From Caldimonas brevitalea (GTDB taxonomy: Bacteria > Pseudomonadota > Gammaproteobacteria > Burkholderiales > Burkholderiaceae_C): a stretch of 64,000 bases of DNA. Below, in pieces: positions 53,101-62,259 of the stretch. Below the pieces are notes generated by a model. The model was not told the DNA's origin. It made no database searches and worked only from the letters and a program-made list of their open reading frames with translations. How positions within the stretch are numbered: the stretch's first letter is position 1; each line of letters begins with the position of its first letter. Both the position numbers and the translations under genes were made by a program. The stretch spans positions 682,001 to 746,000 of the forward strand of contig NZ_CP011371.1 in NCBI RefSeq assembly GCF_001017435.1. Reading direction: 5' to 3'.

Positions 53101-55302
53101 ATGAGTTCTTGCAAGAAGGCCGCGCCGACGCCGCGCGCACTGCTGCTGATGTTGTCGATGTCGGCCGGCCTCGCCGCCCTCGGCGGCTGCGGCGGAGGCA
53201 GCGGCGACGCTGCGACGGCGCCGGCTGCCACCGTAGGCGAGCCGGCAGCCGGTGAACCCGGTGAGCGCGCAGAGGCGCTCGCCCTTGCAGGGCCGGGTCG
53301 CTACGAGCTGAAGTCCGCCCACTCCGGGCTGTGCCTTCAGGTCGCCGGCGCCAGCACGGCCGACGGCGCCAAGATCCAGCAGGCCACCTGCTCCGGCTCG
53401 GCGGCCCAGCGTTTCGATCTGGTGGCCGACGCAGGAGGCACCTGGCGACTCGTCAACGTCCACAGCGGCAAGTCGCTGGACGTCACGGACGTGTCGACCG
53501 CCAACGGCGCCTTGCTGCAGCAATGGACCACCGCCGCCACCGACAACCAGCGCTTCACGCTCACGCCTCAGGGCGACGGTTATCAACTGGTGGCACGCCA
53601 CAGCGGCAAGTGTGTCGACGTGCGCGACTGGAGCACCGCGGTGGGCGGCGCGATCCAGCAATGGGCCTGCGCCCCCACCGCCAACCAGCGCTGGTCGCTG
53701 ACCCCGGTGCAGAGCATCCCCGGCACCGGGCTGCCGGCCCTCCGGCAGGACGGGCGCTTCTGGGCCGACGCCCAGGGGCGGCGCGTGCAGCTGCGCGGCG
53801 TCAACATCGGCAACTGGCTGCAGCTGGAGTTCTGGATGATGCACTTCGATGGGGACGTCCCCGATCAGTGCACGCTCGAAAACAAGCTCACCGCCCGCTT
53901 CGGCTTCGAGGAAAAAGAACGCCTGATGCAGGTGTTTCGCGACCACTGGATGACCGGGCGCGACTGGGACCTGATCAAGGAGCATGGCTTCAACGTGGTG
54001 CGGGTGCCGTTCTGGTTCAACCTGATCGAGGATGAAAGGCGCCCCTACACCCTGCGGCCCGACGCGTGGAAATACCTGGACCGCGCGGTCGACGAAGCCG
54101 AAAAGCGCGGCATGTACACCATCCTCGACCTGCACGGCGCGGTGGGCAGCCAGGGCTGGGAGCATCACTCGGGCTGCGCCGGCCGTAACCAGTACTGGGG
54201 CAATGCGGAGTACCGCAACCGAACCCGCTGGCTGTGGCAGCAGATTGCGCAGCGCTACCGCGACCGCGGGGCGGTGGCCGGATACGGCCTGTTGAACGAG
54301 CCCTGGGGCACCACGCCCGAGAACCTCGCCAACGTCGTCACCGACCTCTACCGGGCCGTGCGCGAGATCGACGCGAACCACGTGGTGATCCTGCCGGGCC
54401 ACTCCGCCGGCATCGATGCCTATGGCACACCGGCCAGCCGCGGCATGCGCAACGTCGCCTTCGAGATGCATTTCTACCCCGGCTTCTTCGGCTGGGGCCA
54501 GCCCACCTATGCCACCCACAACGACTGGCTGTTCTGCGGTGCCAGCGGCACCGGCGGCGTCTGCGAGTGGGACCGGCGCCTCACCGCGCTCGACACGCCC
54601 TTCCTGATCGGCGAGTTCCAGCCCTGGACGGCGGTCGGCGCCGTGGCCGGGCCGTTGACCGGCCTTACCTATGACGTCTACAACCAGCGCGGCTGGGCGG
54701 CCACCGCCTGGTCTTACAAGACGGTCAGCCGCTCGGGTCAGGGCGGTGACGGCAGCACCGGCTGGCCGTGGGGCCTGGTGACCAATTCGTCGAACGGCGG
54801 GGCGGTGCCCGACCTCGACATCGACACTGCGTCGGCGGCCCAGATCGAGGCCTTGTTCCGCAGCTTCGGCACCCAGCCGCTGATCCGCAACGAGGCCGTG
54901 AAAGCCGCGCTGACCAGCCGCTTGACGGTCCCTGGCAAGCTCGAAGCCGAACGCTTCACGTCGATGAGCGGCGTGCAGACCGAAGTGACCAGCGATGCTG
55001 GCGGCGGTCTCAACGTCGGCTGGTTGGACGCCGGCGACAGCTTGCGCTACAGCGTGAACGTGCCGTCGGCCGGGGCTTATACGGTCGCGTTCCGGGTGGC
55101 CTCGGCTTATGGCGGGGGCCGTTTGGTGCTGCGGTCAGGCACGCGAGATGTCGCCACGGTGCAAGTGCCGGGCACCGGTGGATGGCAGACCTGGACCACC
55201 GTGGCCACGACGGTGCAACTGCCGGCGGGAGCCCAAGACCTGACGATCCATGCCGCGATGCCGGGGTGGAATCTCAACTGGTGGTCGCTGGCCCGCCCCT
55301 GA
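53101..55302 (+). CDS. GH5-family glycoside hydrolase lipoprotein with ricin-type and CBM6-like domains
   Basis: 733 residues from ATG 53101 (GGAG upstream; ATG 53095 possible). Lipoprotein signal ends ALGGC. A ricin-B beta-trefoil at about 60-210 has three QxW-like repeats (QRFDLV, QRFTLT, QRWSLT). The GH5 catalytic domain, about 225-590, resembles exo-1,3-glucanases: RGVNIGNWLQLEFWMMHFDG, VVRVPFWFNL, the acid/base Glu in GLLNEPWG, and the nucleophile Glu in LIGEFQPW. A C-terminal CBM6-like domain (about 620-733) starts GKLEAERFTSMSGVQTEV. It probably degrades beta-glucans at the cell surface. Confidence 0.9.
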   Translation: MSSCKKAAPTPRALLLMLSMSAGLAALGGCGGGSGDAATAPAATVGEPAAGEPGERAEALALAGPGRYELKSAHSGLCLQVAGASTADGAKIQQATCSGSAAQRFDLVADAGGTWRLVNVHSGKSLDVTDVSTANGALLQQWTTAATDNQRFTLTPQGDGYQLVARHSGKCVDVRDWSTAVGGAIQQWACAPTANQRWSLTPVQSIPGTGLPALRQDGRFWADAQGRRVQLRGVNIGNWLQLEFWMMHFDGDVPDQCTLENKLTARFGFEEKERLMQVFRDHWMTGRDWDLIKEHGFNVVRVPFWFNLIEDERRPYTLRPDAWKYLDRAVDEAEKRGMYTILDLHGAVGSQGWEHHSGCAGRNQYWGNAEYRNRTRWLWQQIAQRYRDRGAVAGYGLLNEPWGTTPENLANVVTDLYRAVREIDANHVVILPGHSAGIDAYGTPASRGMRNVAFEMHFYPGFFGWGQPTYATHNDWLFCGASGTGGVCEWDRRLTALDTPFLIGEFQPWTAVGAVAGPLTGLTYDVYNQRGWAATAWSYKTVSRSGQGGDGSTGWPWGLVTNSSNGGAVPDLDIDTASAAQIEALFRSFGTQPLIRNEAVKAALTSRLTVPGKLEAERFTSMSGVQTEVTSDAGGGLNVGWLDAGDSLRYSVNVPSAGAYTVAFRVASAYGGGRLVLRSGTRDVATVQVPGTGGWQTWTTVATTVQLPAGAQDLTIHAAMPGWNLNWWSLARP

Positions 55303-55462
55303 TCGACACCACAGCTGCTCACGGATGTTGCACTTGTGCAGCATCCGCGGTGGAGAGTACGCGGCGCACTTCACGGCGCCGCGCGCCGCTTTGTATGCTT
55401 CCGTTCATTTGAGCGGTGTTGCCCCTATGGTGTGTGTCCACACTTACAAACTAGGGGTTCAC

Positions 55463-56623
55463 ATGCAAACGTACTTCCAGGGCAAGACGGTGCTGATCAC
55501 CGGTGCGACCGGTTTCATCGGCTCGGTCCTGCTGCAGACTCTCTTGACCAAGCTGCCCGGCATCGGCCGGGTCTACTGCCTCTACCGCAACACGCCGGGG
55601 CTGAGGCATCCGGCCGTCGAGTGGGTCCGCGGTGACATCGGGCAGCCGCAATTCGGGCTCGACGACGCCACGCTGGACCGGATACAAGACGAAGTCCAGG
55701 TGATCTTCCACCTGGCCGCCTACACCCGCTGGGACGCCGGCATCGGCGAGCAGGTGCTGCACAACACCTTGCCGGTGCTGCGCTGCGCCGAGCTGGCGGC
55801 AGGGTGCCAGCGGCTCGAATCGTGCGTCATCACGTCGAGCTACTGGGCCACGCTGCATTTGCGCGACACGCACGAGTTTGCCGAAACCGTCTTCCAGGAT
55901 GGCCGCGCCGAAGCCGAGCTCGACGAGATCCTGTCGGGCCGTTCCGAGGCCCGGGTGGCCGAGTGGCCCAACGCCTACTCCTATTCGAAGAACCTGGCCG
56001 AGCGGCTGTTGCACCAGCGCCATCCGGACCTGCCCATCGTGCTCGCACGGGTCACCTCGGCGTGTGGCGCATGGGAGTTTCCGCACCGCGGTCATAGCCG
56101 CTTCGACAACGCCTTGCCGGCGTTTCTGCGCTCGATCGTGCTGGGGGGCGTGCGCGTGTTCCCCGAGAGCATGAAGTCGGCGGTCAACGACGCGGTGCCG
56201 GTCGACATTTGCGTCAACATGCTGATCGCCAACGCCGTCGAACAGGCCCAGGGCGGTTTTGCCGTGATCCACTGTGCGGCGGCCCATCGCAACCTGCCCA
56301 AGCTGGGCGCACTGGCCGAGCTGTGCGGTGAGCCCCTGGACTACCGGGCCAGCCCGGACGACCTGCAGGCGGCGCTGGCGCAGATGGCGGCCCAGGGCCA
56401 TCCCAAAGCGGCGAAGCTGAATCGTCTGATCGTCGACACCTACCGGCTGGCCATGGAAAGCCGCTACGTCTATCTCGACACACAGGCGCGCCGGCCGTTG
56501 CGCTGGATGACCGAACGCGACCGCGAGCTGTTCCCGATCGACGTCGACGTTGTGGACTGGCCGGCGCTGATCGGCGCGATGGTGCAGGCGATGAAGGCCC
56601 CACCGGAGCGCGCCGCGGCCTGA
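55463..56623 (+). CDS. Fatty acyl-CoA reductase-like SDR
   Basis: 386 residues from ATG 55463 (MQTYFQGKTVLITGATGF), with AGGGG upstream. An extended SDR of the NAD_binding_4 type: cofactor loop TGATGFIGSVLLQTLL, VIFHLAAYTRWD, then YSYSKNLAERLL matching YxxxK, and a C-terminal sterile-like part. Relatives reduce acyl-CoA or carrier-bound acyl thioesters to aldehydes or alcohols. No carrier domain is fused. The neighbour DUF2855 is convergent, so it appears to be a single gene. Confidence 0.8.
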   Translation: MQTYFQGKTVLITGATGFIGSVLLQTLLTKLPGIGRVYCLYRNTPGLRHPAVEWVRGDIGQPQFGLDDATLDRIQDEVQVIFHLAAYTRWDAGIGEQVLHNTLPVLRCAELAAGCQRLESCVITSSYWATLHLRDTHEFAETVFQDGRAEAELDEILSGRSEARVAEWPNAYSYSKNLAERLLHQRHPDLPIVLARVTSACGAWEFPHRGHSRFDNALPAFLRSIVLGGVRVFPESMKSAVNDAVPVDICVNMLIANAVEQAQGGFAVIHCAAAHRNLPKLGALAELCGEPLDYRASPDDLQAALAQMAAQGHPKAAKLNRLIVDTYRLAMESRYVYLDTQARRPLRWMTERDRELFPIDVDVVDWPALIGAMVQAMKAPPERAAA

Positions 56624-56635
56624 CGCTGGTCGCAC

Positions 56636-56658
56636 CGCGGGCGGATTCCCCGCCCGCG
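56636..56658. terminator. Hairpin between convergent genes
   Basis: CGCGGGCGG and CCGCCCGCG form a 9-bp stem around ATTCC between the acyl-reductase and DUF2855 genes. No T run follows, so it is a probable but unproven shared terminator. Confidence 0.5.
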
Positions 56659-56662
56659 TGAG

Positions 56663-57781
56663 TCAATCCAGCACCACCACATGCCCCTCGCGCGGGTCCA
56701 CCCGGCCCGCGTGCAGCGCCTCGATCAAGCGACTGGCCGCCTCGAAGCCCTGGTGTTCGACCACCTGCATCCACGGCTGCTCGGTGTGACCGACGCGCTC
56801 GATGAAGCGCAGTTGTGCCTCGTTGAACCGCTGGTTGACGACCGCAGGGCCCCAGTCGGCATTGCGCTTGCGGATCTGCACCGGCGCAAAGTAGAACTGC
56901 GGTTTGGGCCCGGGCAGGGTGGTCTCGCCTAGGAACTGCGTGTTGTGGGCCGAGCCCGCATAACAGTCGTAGACCAGCGAGCTGCCGAAATGGTGGTGCA
57001 CCGCCGAGCGCAGCGTGTCGTCGCCGGAGAAATCGACATACAAGGTCGGGCGGTCGGGGTCCAACTCGTTCAGGGCTTCATACCGGTGCACCGACTGGTA
57101 GCAGCCCAGTTGCTGCACGAAATCAAGGTTGCGCGTCGACGTCAGCGCGGCCAGCTGGACCTTGCGCTGGTCGGCCAGGCAGAAGGCGGTGCCGTAGGCT
57201 GTCTTGCTCGACGCGCTCGAGACCACCACCTGCTGTGCGCCGAAGAAGTTCTGATCTTCCAGAAAATCTGCCAGCATGAACGACGTGATGAACAACGGAC
57301 GCAACAGCATCTGGTAGTTCTCGTCGGTAGGGCGCCAGGCGGGGTCGTTCTGGCAGCGGGTGTACTGGTTGTAGGCCGAGGTCAGCGACAAACGGTGCTC
57401 GGCGCCGTCGTAGAAGCCGCGCGGCGTGACACGCACCGGACGCATGCGCAACAGCCGGGCGATCGGAAAATATCCATAGAAGCGCTCGCCCGGCTCCACG
57501 CCCGGCACGCGCGACGCGATCACCTCCGCAAAGCCCCAGACCGGCATGTGGCCCCAGCCCTCGGCGCCGGTGGGAAAGAAGCCCCAGTACTGCATCGCTT
57601 CGCCAAATGCGGCATAGGTGATGTTGTTGGTGGTCAGTGCGACCCGGTCGATGCGCAGCATCGCTTCGCCGTCGGCCAACGGCAGCGTTTGCGGCTGCGT
57701 GTCGATGCGGCTGTGATGCAATGTGTCCTTGCGGGTGAGCAGCCGGGTGTTGCTCAGGGGAGCGGTCGGGGTCTGGTCCAA
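56663..57781 (-). CDS. DUF2855-family protein
   Basis: 372 residues from TTG 57781, chosen because GGAGG lies four bases upstream; another TTG at 57829 is less supported. The sequence resembles a quinone-oxidoreductase-like fold without catalytic metal: LRIDRVALTTNNITYAAFGE, WGFAEVIASRVPGVEPGERF, and VVSSASSKTAYGTAF in the cofactor-binding region. DUF2855 proteins have no established function. It is divergent from a TetR gene that likely controls it. Confidence 0.85.
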   Translation of the reverse strand: MDQTPTAPLSNTRLLTRKDTLHHSRIDTQPQTLPLADGEAMLRIDRVALTTNNITYAAFGEAMQYWGFFPTGAEGWGHMPVWGFAEVIASRVPGVEPGERFYGYFPIARLLRMRPVRVTPRGFYDGAEHRLSLTSAYNQYTRCQNDPAWRPTDENYQMLLRPLFITSFMLADFLEDQNFFGAQQVVVSSASSKTAYGTAFCLADQRKVQLAALTSTRNLDFVQQLGCYQSVHRYEALNELDPDRPTLYVDFSGDDTLRSAVHHHFGSSLVYDCYAGSAHNTQFLGETTLPGPKPQFYFAPVQIRKRNADWGPAVVNQRFNEAQLRFIERVGHTEQPWMQVVEHQGFEAASRLIEALHAGRVDPREGHVVVLD

Positions 57782-57828
57782 GGGGCCTCCGTGCGCCGGG
57801 TTCGGCAGTGTTGATGGGAACGAAAGCA

Positions 57829-58497
57829 ATGTATCGGCGGCGTCCTTCGCATGGGTTCGGATACGGCGGTGCGGCGGGGCGGCCCGGCGGGGTCGGCCAC
57901 AAGCCGCTCAAACGGCCGGTGCAGGCGCGTTCCCGGTTCACGGTGCAGGCCCTCTACGACGCCTTTGTTCGGATTTGGCGCAGCCGCGGCTGGGACGCGG
58001 TGACGACCCGTGAGGTGGCGCTCGAGAGCGGCGTTTCGGTCGGCACGCTGTACGACTATTTCCCCAACAAGCAGGCCTTGCTGTCGGGTTATGTGAGGCA
58101 TTGCATCGAGGCGCTGGTGGAGGCGCTGCACCAGCAGGTGGTGCAGGCCGACACGTTGACCTGGGCCGAGCGGCTGCACCGTCTGGTGCGCCTGAGTTGC
58201 GGCGTCGACCCCGGGCAGCCGTATTTCGACGCGGAGATGCTGGCGCTGGAGCACCAGATCGCCGAACCGAAGCACCACCGCCGCGCCTACGAGGAGTTGT
58301 CGGCGAAATGGGTCGAGGCGCTGACGGGCTGCGCCGACCTGCCCAGGCCGATGTCCCCCGAGCGCGCCCGCACCTTGTTCCTGTGCGCCTGGGGGGGCCG
58401 TCGCTACCGTTTGCTGGTGGCACCCACCGATCTCGACGCCGAGCGCTGGGCGGCCGAGGTCGAGGCGGTGTGCCGGGCGGCGATCGAAGCGGGCTGA
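57829..58497 (+). CDS. TetR-family transcriptional regulator
   Basis: About 222 residues from ATG 57829 (GTG 57808 and ATG 57814 are in frame). The helix-turn-helix reads RFTVQALYDAFVRIWRSRGW then EVALESGVSVGTLYDYFPNK, a good TetR match. The first 40 residues are Arg/Gly-rich and probably flexible. It diverges from the DUF2855 gene with only a 47-base gap between starts, so one operator could silence both. Confidence 0.88.
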   Translation: MYRRRPSHGFGYGGAAGRPGGVGHKPLKRPVQARSRFTVQALYDAFVRIWRSRGWDAVTTREVALESGVSVGTLYDYFPNKQALLSGYVRHCIEALVEALHQQVVQADTLTWAERLHRLVRLSCGVDPGQPYFDAEMLALEHQIAEPKHHRRAYEELSAKWVEALTGCADLPRPMSPERARTLFLCAWGGRRYRLLVAPTDLDAERWAAEVEAVCRAAIEAG

Positions 58498-58671
58498 CCG
58501 CGCCCCGCTGCGCGTCGCACTGTGGCTGCCGCGCCTTCGCGGCCCGCCACGGCGGCCGGATTGGCCTCGCAACTGCGGGCTTTTCCACGGATTGCGCCGC
58601 CGCAAAGGCGTTGCAAAATGGTCTGATCCGCCCACACCCAAGGGCTCTTGCTCCAAGACCCTATCGACCGC

Positions 58672-61035
58672 ATGACGTTTCCGCGGCTCACCCTCAAGGC
58701 GAAACTCGCGCTGTGCGGCGGGTTGGCCATCCTCGTCTGCATGGCGCTGCTGACCGGGCTGCTGCTGCGGGCGATGGAAAACGACGTGCGGCGCAGTGTC
58801 GCCCTCGCGCACACCGCGCTGGTCGACGCCAGGGCCAACGACCTCGACGAACGGCTGCACGACGTCCGCAACGCCGTGGTTCAGAACGCCCTCGTGTTGT
58901 CGGGCGCCACCCAACTGCCCTCGCTCGAGCGTCTGACCGAGATCTTCTATGCCAAGCCGGTGCTGCGCGGCATGTTCGACTCGCTGTTCGTCATCGACGC
59001 CACCGGGCGTGTCGTCTACGACCACCCGCGGCTGCCGGGGCGCATCGGCCTCAATGTCGCCGACCGCGACTACTTCCGCGACATGCTGCGCACCGGGCAG
59101 GCGGTGGTGTCGAGCCCCGTGCGCAGCAAGGCCAGCGGCGACCCGGTGATCGTGATCACCGCGCCGATCCGCTCCGCCGAGGGGCGGATCATCGGCGCGC
59201 TGACCGGCTCGATCAACTTGATGGGCAAGAACTTTTTGGGCGAGCTGCGGACGCAGAAGATCGGCGAGGGCGGCTATTTCGCGATTGCCGCCAAGGGCCA
59301 GAAGCCGGTGGTGGTGGTGCACCCCCGCGCCGAACGCATGCTGTCGCCGGTGTCGCCGCGCTCCGCCAACCCGACCATGTGGAAAGCGCTCGAAGGTTTC
59401 GAGGGCACCGTCGAGGGCCCCAACAGTGCCGGCTTGGCGAGCATCTTCAGCTACAAGTCGCTGCAATCGGTGCCGTGGGTGCTGGTCGCCGTGTATCCCG
59501 CGGCGGAAGCCTATGCCTCGCTCGAGCGCACCGAACAAGAGATGAAGCTGTTGGCAGCGGCCTTGACCCTGGTCGGCGTCGCGGTGTTCTTCGGCGTCAC
59601 CGGGCGGCTGCTGCAGCCGCTGACCGCGCTGCGTCGCGGCATGGAGCGCAATGCGTCGCAGCCGGAGGAGATGGCGCCGGTGGCGGTCAGGGGCAGCCCG
59701 GAGATCGCCTCGGTGATGCAGGCCTACAACGCCTTCCTGGCGATGCGCGACGAGTACCAGCAGGCCTTGCGCCAGAGCGAGGAGCGCACCCGCGCCATCC
59801 TCACGCACGCGCCGGACGCGTTCATCTCGATCGACCCGTCCGGCCATGTCGTCGAGTGGAATCGGCAGGCCGAACTGACCTTCGGCTGGTCGCGCGCCGA
59901 AGCCCTCGGCCAGTCGGTGGCCTCGCTCATCATCCCGCCGACGCACCGCGCGGCGCACGAGGCTGGCCTGCAGGTGTTCCGCGGCAGCGGCGAAGGGTCG
60001 GTGATCAACCAGCGTATCGAAGTGCCGGCCTTGTGCCGCGACGGCCGCATCATCCCGGTCGAGATGTCGATCGCCAGCGTCGCCACCGAGCAGGGCTGGG
60101 CGGCCAATGCCTTCCTGCACGACATCAGCGCACGACGCCGTGCCCAAGAACAACTGCAGGCCAGCGAGCAGCGCCTGCGGCTGATTGCCGACAACCTGCC
60201 GGTGCTGGTGTCCTACATCGACCACGAGCACCGCTTCCAGTTCGCCAACGAAACTTTTCGTGAGTGGGTCGGGGTCGACCCCAAGGCGATCATCGGCAAG
60301 CACGCGGTGGAGGCCATCGGTGGGCGGCTGTACGAGGAACGTCGCCCCTATTACGAGCAGGCTTTGCGTGGCGAGCGGGTCGAGTTCGAGACCAGCCGCG
60401 AGACGCGCGAGCGCATCTGGCATTTGCGCAGCATCTACATTCCCGACGTGCTGCCTGACGGCCGCGTGGCCGGCTTCTACGGCCTGAGCGTCGACGTCAG
60501 CGGCAGCAAGGAGATCGAGCAGCACCTGCGCCATCTGGCCCGCTTCGACACGCTGACCGGGCTGCCCAACCGCCGCTACCTCGAAGAGAAGCTGGAGGAA
60601 TCGATGGCCCGCGCGCGCCGGCTGCGGGCGCCGATGGCACTGTTGTTCCTCGACGTCGACCACTTCAAGCAGATCAACGACCGCCTCGGCCACGCGGTCG
60701 GCGACGACGTGCTCAAGCAGTTCGGTGCCAGGTTGAAGACCTGCGTGCGCGAAACCGACACGGTGGCGCGCCTGGCCGGCGACGAGTTCGTGATCGTGCT
60801 CGAGAACCTGCGCAAGACGGCCGAGGCCGAGCTGGTGGCCGAAAAGGTCGCCAACGCGATGCAGGTACCGATCGATGCCGGCGACGGCGAGCTGGTCGTC
60901 TCCACCAGCATCGGCATCGCGCTGTACCAGGGCGAGACGATGACCTCTTCGGCCTTGCTGGCCAAGGCGGACGCCGCCTTGTACGAGGTCAAGCGCGCCG
61001 GCCGGGCCCACTACGGCCTGGCCAAGGACGTTTGA
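58672..61035 (+). CDS. Diguanylate cyclase with Cache and two PAS domains
   Basis: 787 residues from ATG 58672. One N-terminal membrane helix, an extracytoplasmic Cache sensor (FDSLFVIDATGRVVYDHPRL, GLNVADRDYFRDMLRTGQAV) and a second helix near residue 300. Two PAS domains follow (AILTHAPDAFISIDPSGHVV; LIADNLPVLVSYIDHEHRFQ). The GGDEF domain starts FDTLTGLPNRRYLEEKLEES and has the active-site loop as RLAGDEFVIVLE, an accepted AGDEF variant. It should make cyclic di-GMP in response to a periplasmic ligand. No EAL domain is present. The convergent neighbour ends four bases away. Confidence 0.95.
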   Translation: MTFPRLTLKAKLALCGGLAILVCMALLTGLLLRAMENDVRRSVALAHTALVDARANDLDERLHDVRNAVVQNALVLSGATQLPSLERLTEIFYAKPVLRGMFDSLFVIDATGRVVYDHPRLPGRIGLNVADRDYFRDMLRTGQAVVSSPVRSKASGDPVIVITAPIRSAEGRIIGALTGSINLMGKNFLGELRTQKIGEGGYFAIAAKGQKPVVVVHPRAERMLSPVSPRSANPTMWKALEGFEGTVEGPNSAGLASIFSYKSLQSVPWVLVAVYPAAEAYASLERTEQEMKLLAAALTLVGVAVFFGVTGRLLQPLTALRRGMERNASQPEEMAPVAVRGSPEIASVMQAYNAFLAMRDEYQQALRQSEERTRAILTHAPDAFISIDPSGHVVEWNRQAELTFGWSRAEALGQSVASLIIPPTHRAAHEAGLQVFRGSGEGSVINQRIEVPALCRDGRIIPVEMSIASVATEQGWAANAFLHDISARRRAQEQLQASEQRLRLIADNLPVLVSYIDHEHRFQFANETFREWVGVDPKAIIGKHAVEAIGGRLYEERRPYYEQALRGERVEFETSRETRERIWHLRSIYIPDVLPDGRVAGFYGLSVDVSGSKEIEQHLRHLARFDTLTGLPNRRYLEEKLEESMARARRLRAPMALLFLDVDHFKQINDRLGHAVGDDVLKQFGARLKTCVRETDTVARLAGDEFVIVLENLRKTAEAELVAEKVANAMQVPIDAGDGELVVSTSIGIALYQGETMTSSALLAKADAALYEVKRAGRAHYGLAKDV

Positions 61036-61039
61036 GGGA

Positions 61040-61873
61040 CTAGGCCGGCACCTCGATGCAAAAACGCTCCCGAAACGCCGCCTGCTCGCCTTTGCTCGCA
61101 TAGCCACGGGGGTTGGCCACCACCCGGCAGCGGCGGTTGCGCGCCGCATCGGTGAGCACTTCATAGTCGATCGCGCAGTGCAGATGCCCGTGGATCCACA
61201 GGTCGGCATGGGCCAGCAGCGGGTCGAGCGCATTGCAAAAACCCGCGGTGCCGGGCACCAGCCCATAGCGCGGATCGGCACTGCGCAGGCTGGGGGCAAA
61301 GTGCGTGACCGCCACGGTGGTGCCGTCGAAGGGCTCGGCCAGCGCCTGCTGCAACCAGGTCTGGCAGGCCAGCCCCAGGTCCCGCATCGACTCCGCCAAC
61401 ATCGGTTGGCCTTGCCGCAGCGTGGTGTTGCGGCGCAGGTAGAAATTGGCCGCCCGGAAGGCTTTCTCGCGTTGCCGTCGCGCGCGCGCCGGGTCCAGGC
61501 TGCCCTCGGCCAGCGCATCGAAGTCGCTCCACAACGTGGTGCCGACGAAACGCACCCGGCCCAGCGTGTGCACCTGCCGTTCCAGCCAGACGATGCCCAA
61601 TCGCTCACAGGCCTCTCGCAGCCGCTGGTGGGCCACGTCGAATTCCAGCCCGTCGTATTCATGGTTGCCGGGGACGTACAGCACCAGGGGCCACGCCGCC
61701 CCCAGGCGTGGCGAAAAACGCCGCAGGCCGAAGTCGTCCTCGGCGAGCCGCGAGCCTTCCTGGTAGGAGCCGACGTCGCCGGCGAGCACCAGCACGTCGG
61801 CGTCCGGCGCCACCTGGGGCCAGAAGTCCGGGTGGGTTTCCAGGTGCAGATCTGAAAGAACTTGTAGACGCAT
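61040..61873 (-). CDS. Calcineurin-like metallophosphoesterase
   Basis: 277 residues from ATG 61873 (MRLQVLSDLHLETHPDFWPQ). Two-metal site motifs in order: SDLHLE, LAGDVGSY, PGNHEYDG, VTHFAPS and the final HGHLHCAIDY. Cytoplasmic; substrate unknown. The upstream extension in frame lacks family similarity. Confidence 0.92.
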   Translation of the reverse strand: MRLQVLSDLHLETHPDFWPQVAPDADVLVLAGDVGSYQEGSRLAEDDFGLRRFSPRLGAAWPLVLYVPGNHEYDGLEFDVAHQRLREACERLGIVWLERQVHTLGRVRFVGTTLWSDFDALAEGSLDPARARRQREKAFRAANFYLRRNTTLRQGQPMLAESMRDLGLACQTWLQQALAEPFDGTTVAVTHFAPSLRSADPRYGLVPGTAGFCNALDPLLAHADLWIHGHLHCAIDYEVLTDAARNRRCRVVANPRGYASKGEQAAFRERFCIEVPA

Positions 61874-62259
61874 GACGACCGTCAGTCTAGAGCCTGGCGG
61901 CGACCTGGGCGGCGGGAGGGCCGCCTCGCAATGGTGCATCGGGCAGCGGCGAAGTCAGCCACGCCCCATTTCATGTGTGCATCACCTCTTCACCCCTTCA
62001 TTTTGAACATCGGAATCATTGACGCCGTTTGGAGTCGCGGGAGGCGCAAGACATGCTCAGCAAGCCTCCCCTGTCAAGGCTCGGAATCATCCGTCCCCCT
62101 CACGGGGGGCGTGACATTCTTGCGACAGGCAAGTAGCGCAGCACAGGGCAGAATCCGTGCCGGCGGATCGCGTCGCTGCATGTACACCTTCCTGCGCGGC
62201 GAGCGATGGCTCATAGCAGCCTCAACTCATTCACCACATAACGATTCAGGAGATCTCTC
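61874..62259. other. Intergenic region upstream of the FadL-type gene
   Basis: About 385 bases between divergent genes with no supported gene. Promoters of both neighbours are expected here. AGGAG at about 62249 precedes the FadL start. Confidence 0.4.

Noticed and set aside
57754..61662. 1302-codon minus-strand open frame opposite the TetR, GGDEF and phosphoesterase genes
   Set aside because: Antisense shadow typical of GC-rich DNA; no family motifs, while the opposite frames encode complete, recognisable proteins.
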